A stretch of DNA of 8,073 nucleotides, taken from positions 1-8,073 of the forward strand of contig SSTB01000302.1 of assembly GCA_009469665.1 (NCBI GenBank). The letters are read 5' to 3'. Position 1 is the first letter of the stretch, and every line of letters starts with the position of its first letter. Made by a program: the position numbers and the translations under genes. The notes under the pieces were generated by a model that saw nothing but the letters and a program-made list of their open reading frames with translations, searched no databases and was not told the DNA's origin. Below, piece after piece: positions 7,069 through 8,073 of the stretch. The stretch comes from Azonexaceae bacterium (GTDB lineage: Bacteria; Pseudomonadota; Gammaproteobacteria; Burkholderiales; Rhodocyclaceae).

Positions 7069-8073
<1,005 letters not shown>

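Overview
The window is GC-rich, densely coded, all-plus-strand bacterial chromosome. Gene content and order suggest a betaproteobacterium, possibly Rhodocyclales. The evidence is a small upstream gene overlapping dprA, a topoisomerase III gene shortly downstream, ACDAGREGE-type TopB and proteobacterial KatG. The taxonomic placement is inference from protein character and synteny, not from a search.

Layout: the last 12 codons of an unidentified upstream gene (1-41) overlap dprA (38-1117) by four bases. A 117-nt gap with a plausible sigma70 promoter and a clear Shine-Dalgarno leads into glpK (1235-2734). Its stop overlaps the start of glpD (2731-4299) as ATGA. A 98-nt gap holds a strong palindrome and a good sigma70-type promoter, followed by topB (4398-6920). 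The next 181-nt gap holds a near-consensus ParB-binding parS site, a CTAT-N7-ATAG dyad that fits the core of an OxyR operator, a weak promoter and a strong RBS. katG starts at 7102 and runs off the window edge with its first 324 codons.

Functionally there are three units. DprA and topoisomerase III are DNA-handling proteins: natural transformation and recombination mediation, and decatenation. glpK-glpD is a two-gene glycerol catabolic operon: glycerol to glycerol-3-phosphate to dihydroxyacetone phosphate, with electrons passed to the quinone pool. It sits between dprA and topB with no transporter (glpF) or repressor (glpR) beside it. katG is a peroxide-defence gene, probably peroxide-induced.

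I see no mobile element, CRISPR array, RNA gene, toxin-antitoxin pair or novel multi-gene system. The most interesting items are small: the parS-like site between topB and katG, the OxyR-like dyad at katG, the glpKD interposition, and a GlpK lacking the residues used for allosteric inhibition in E. coli.
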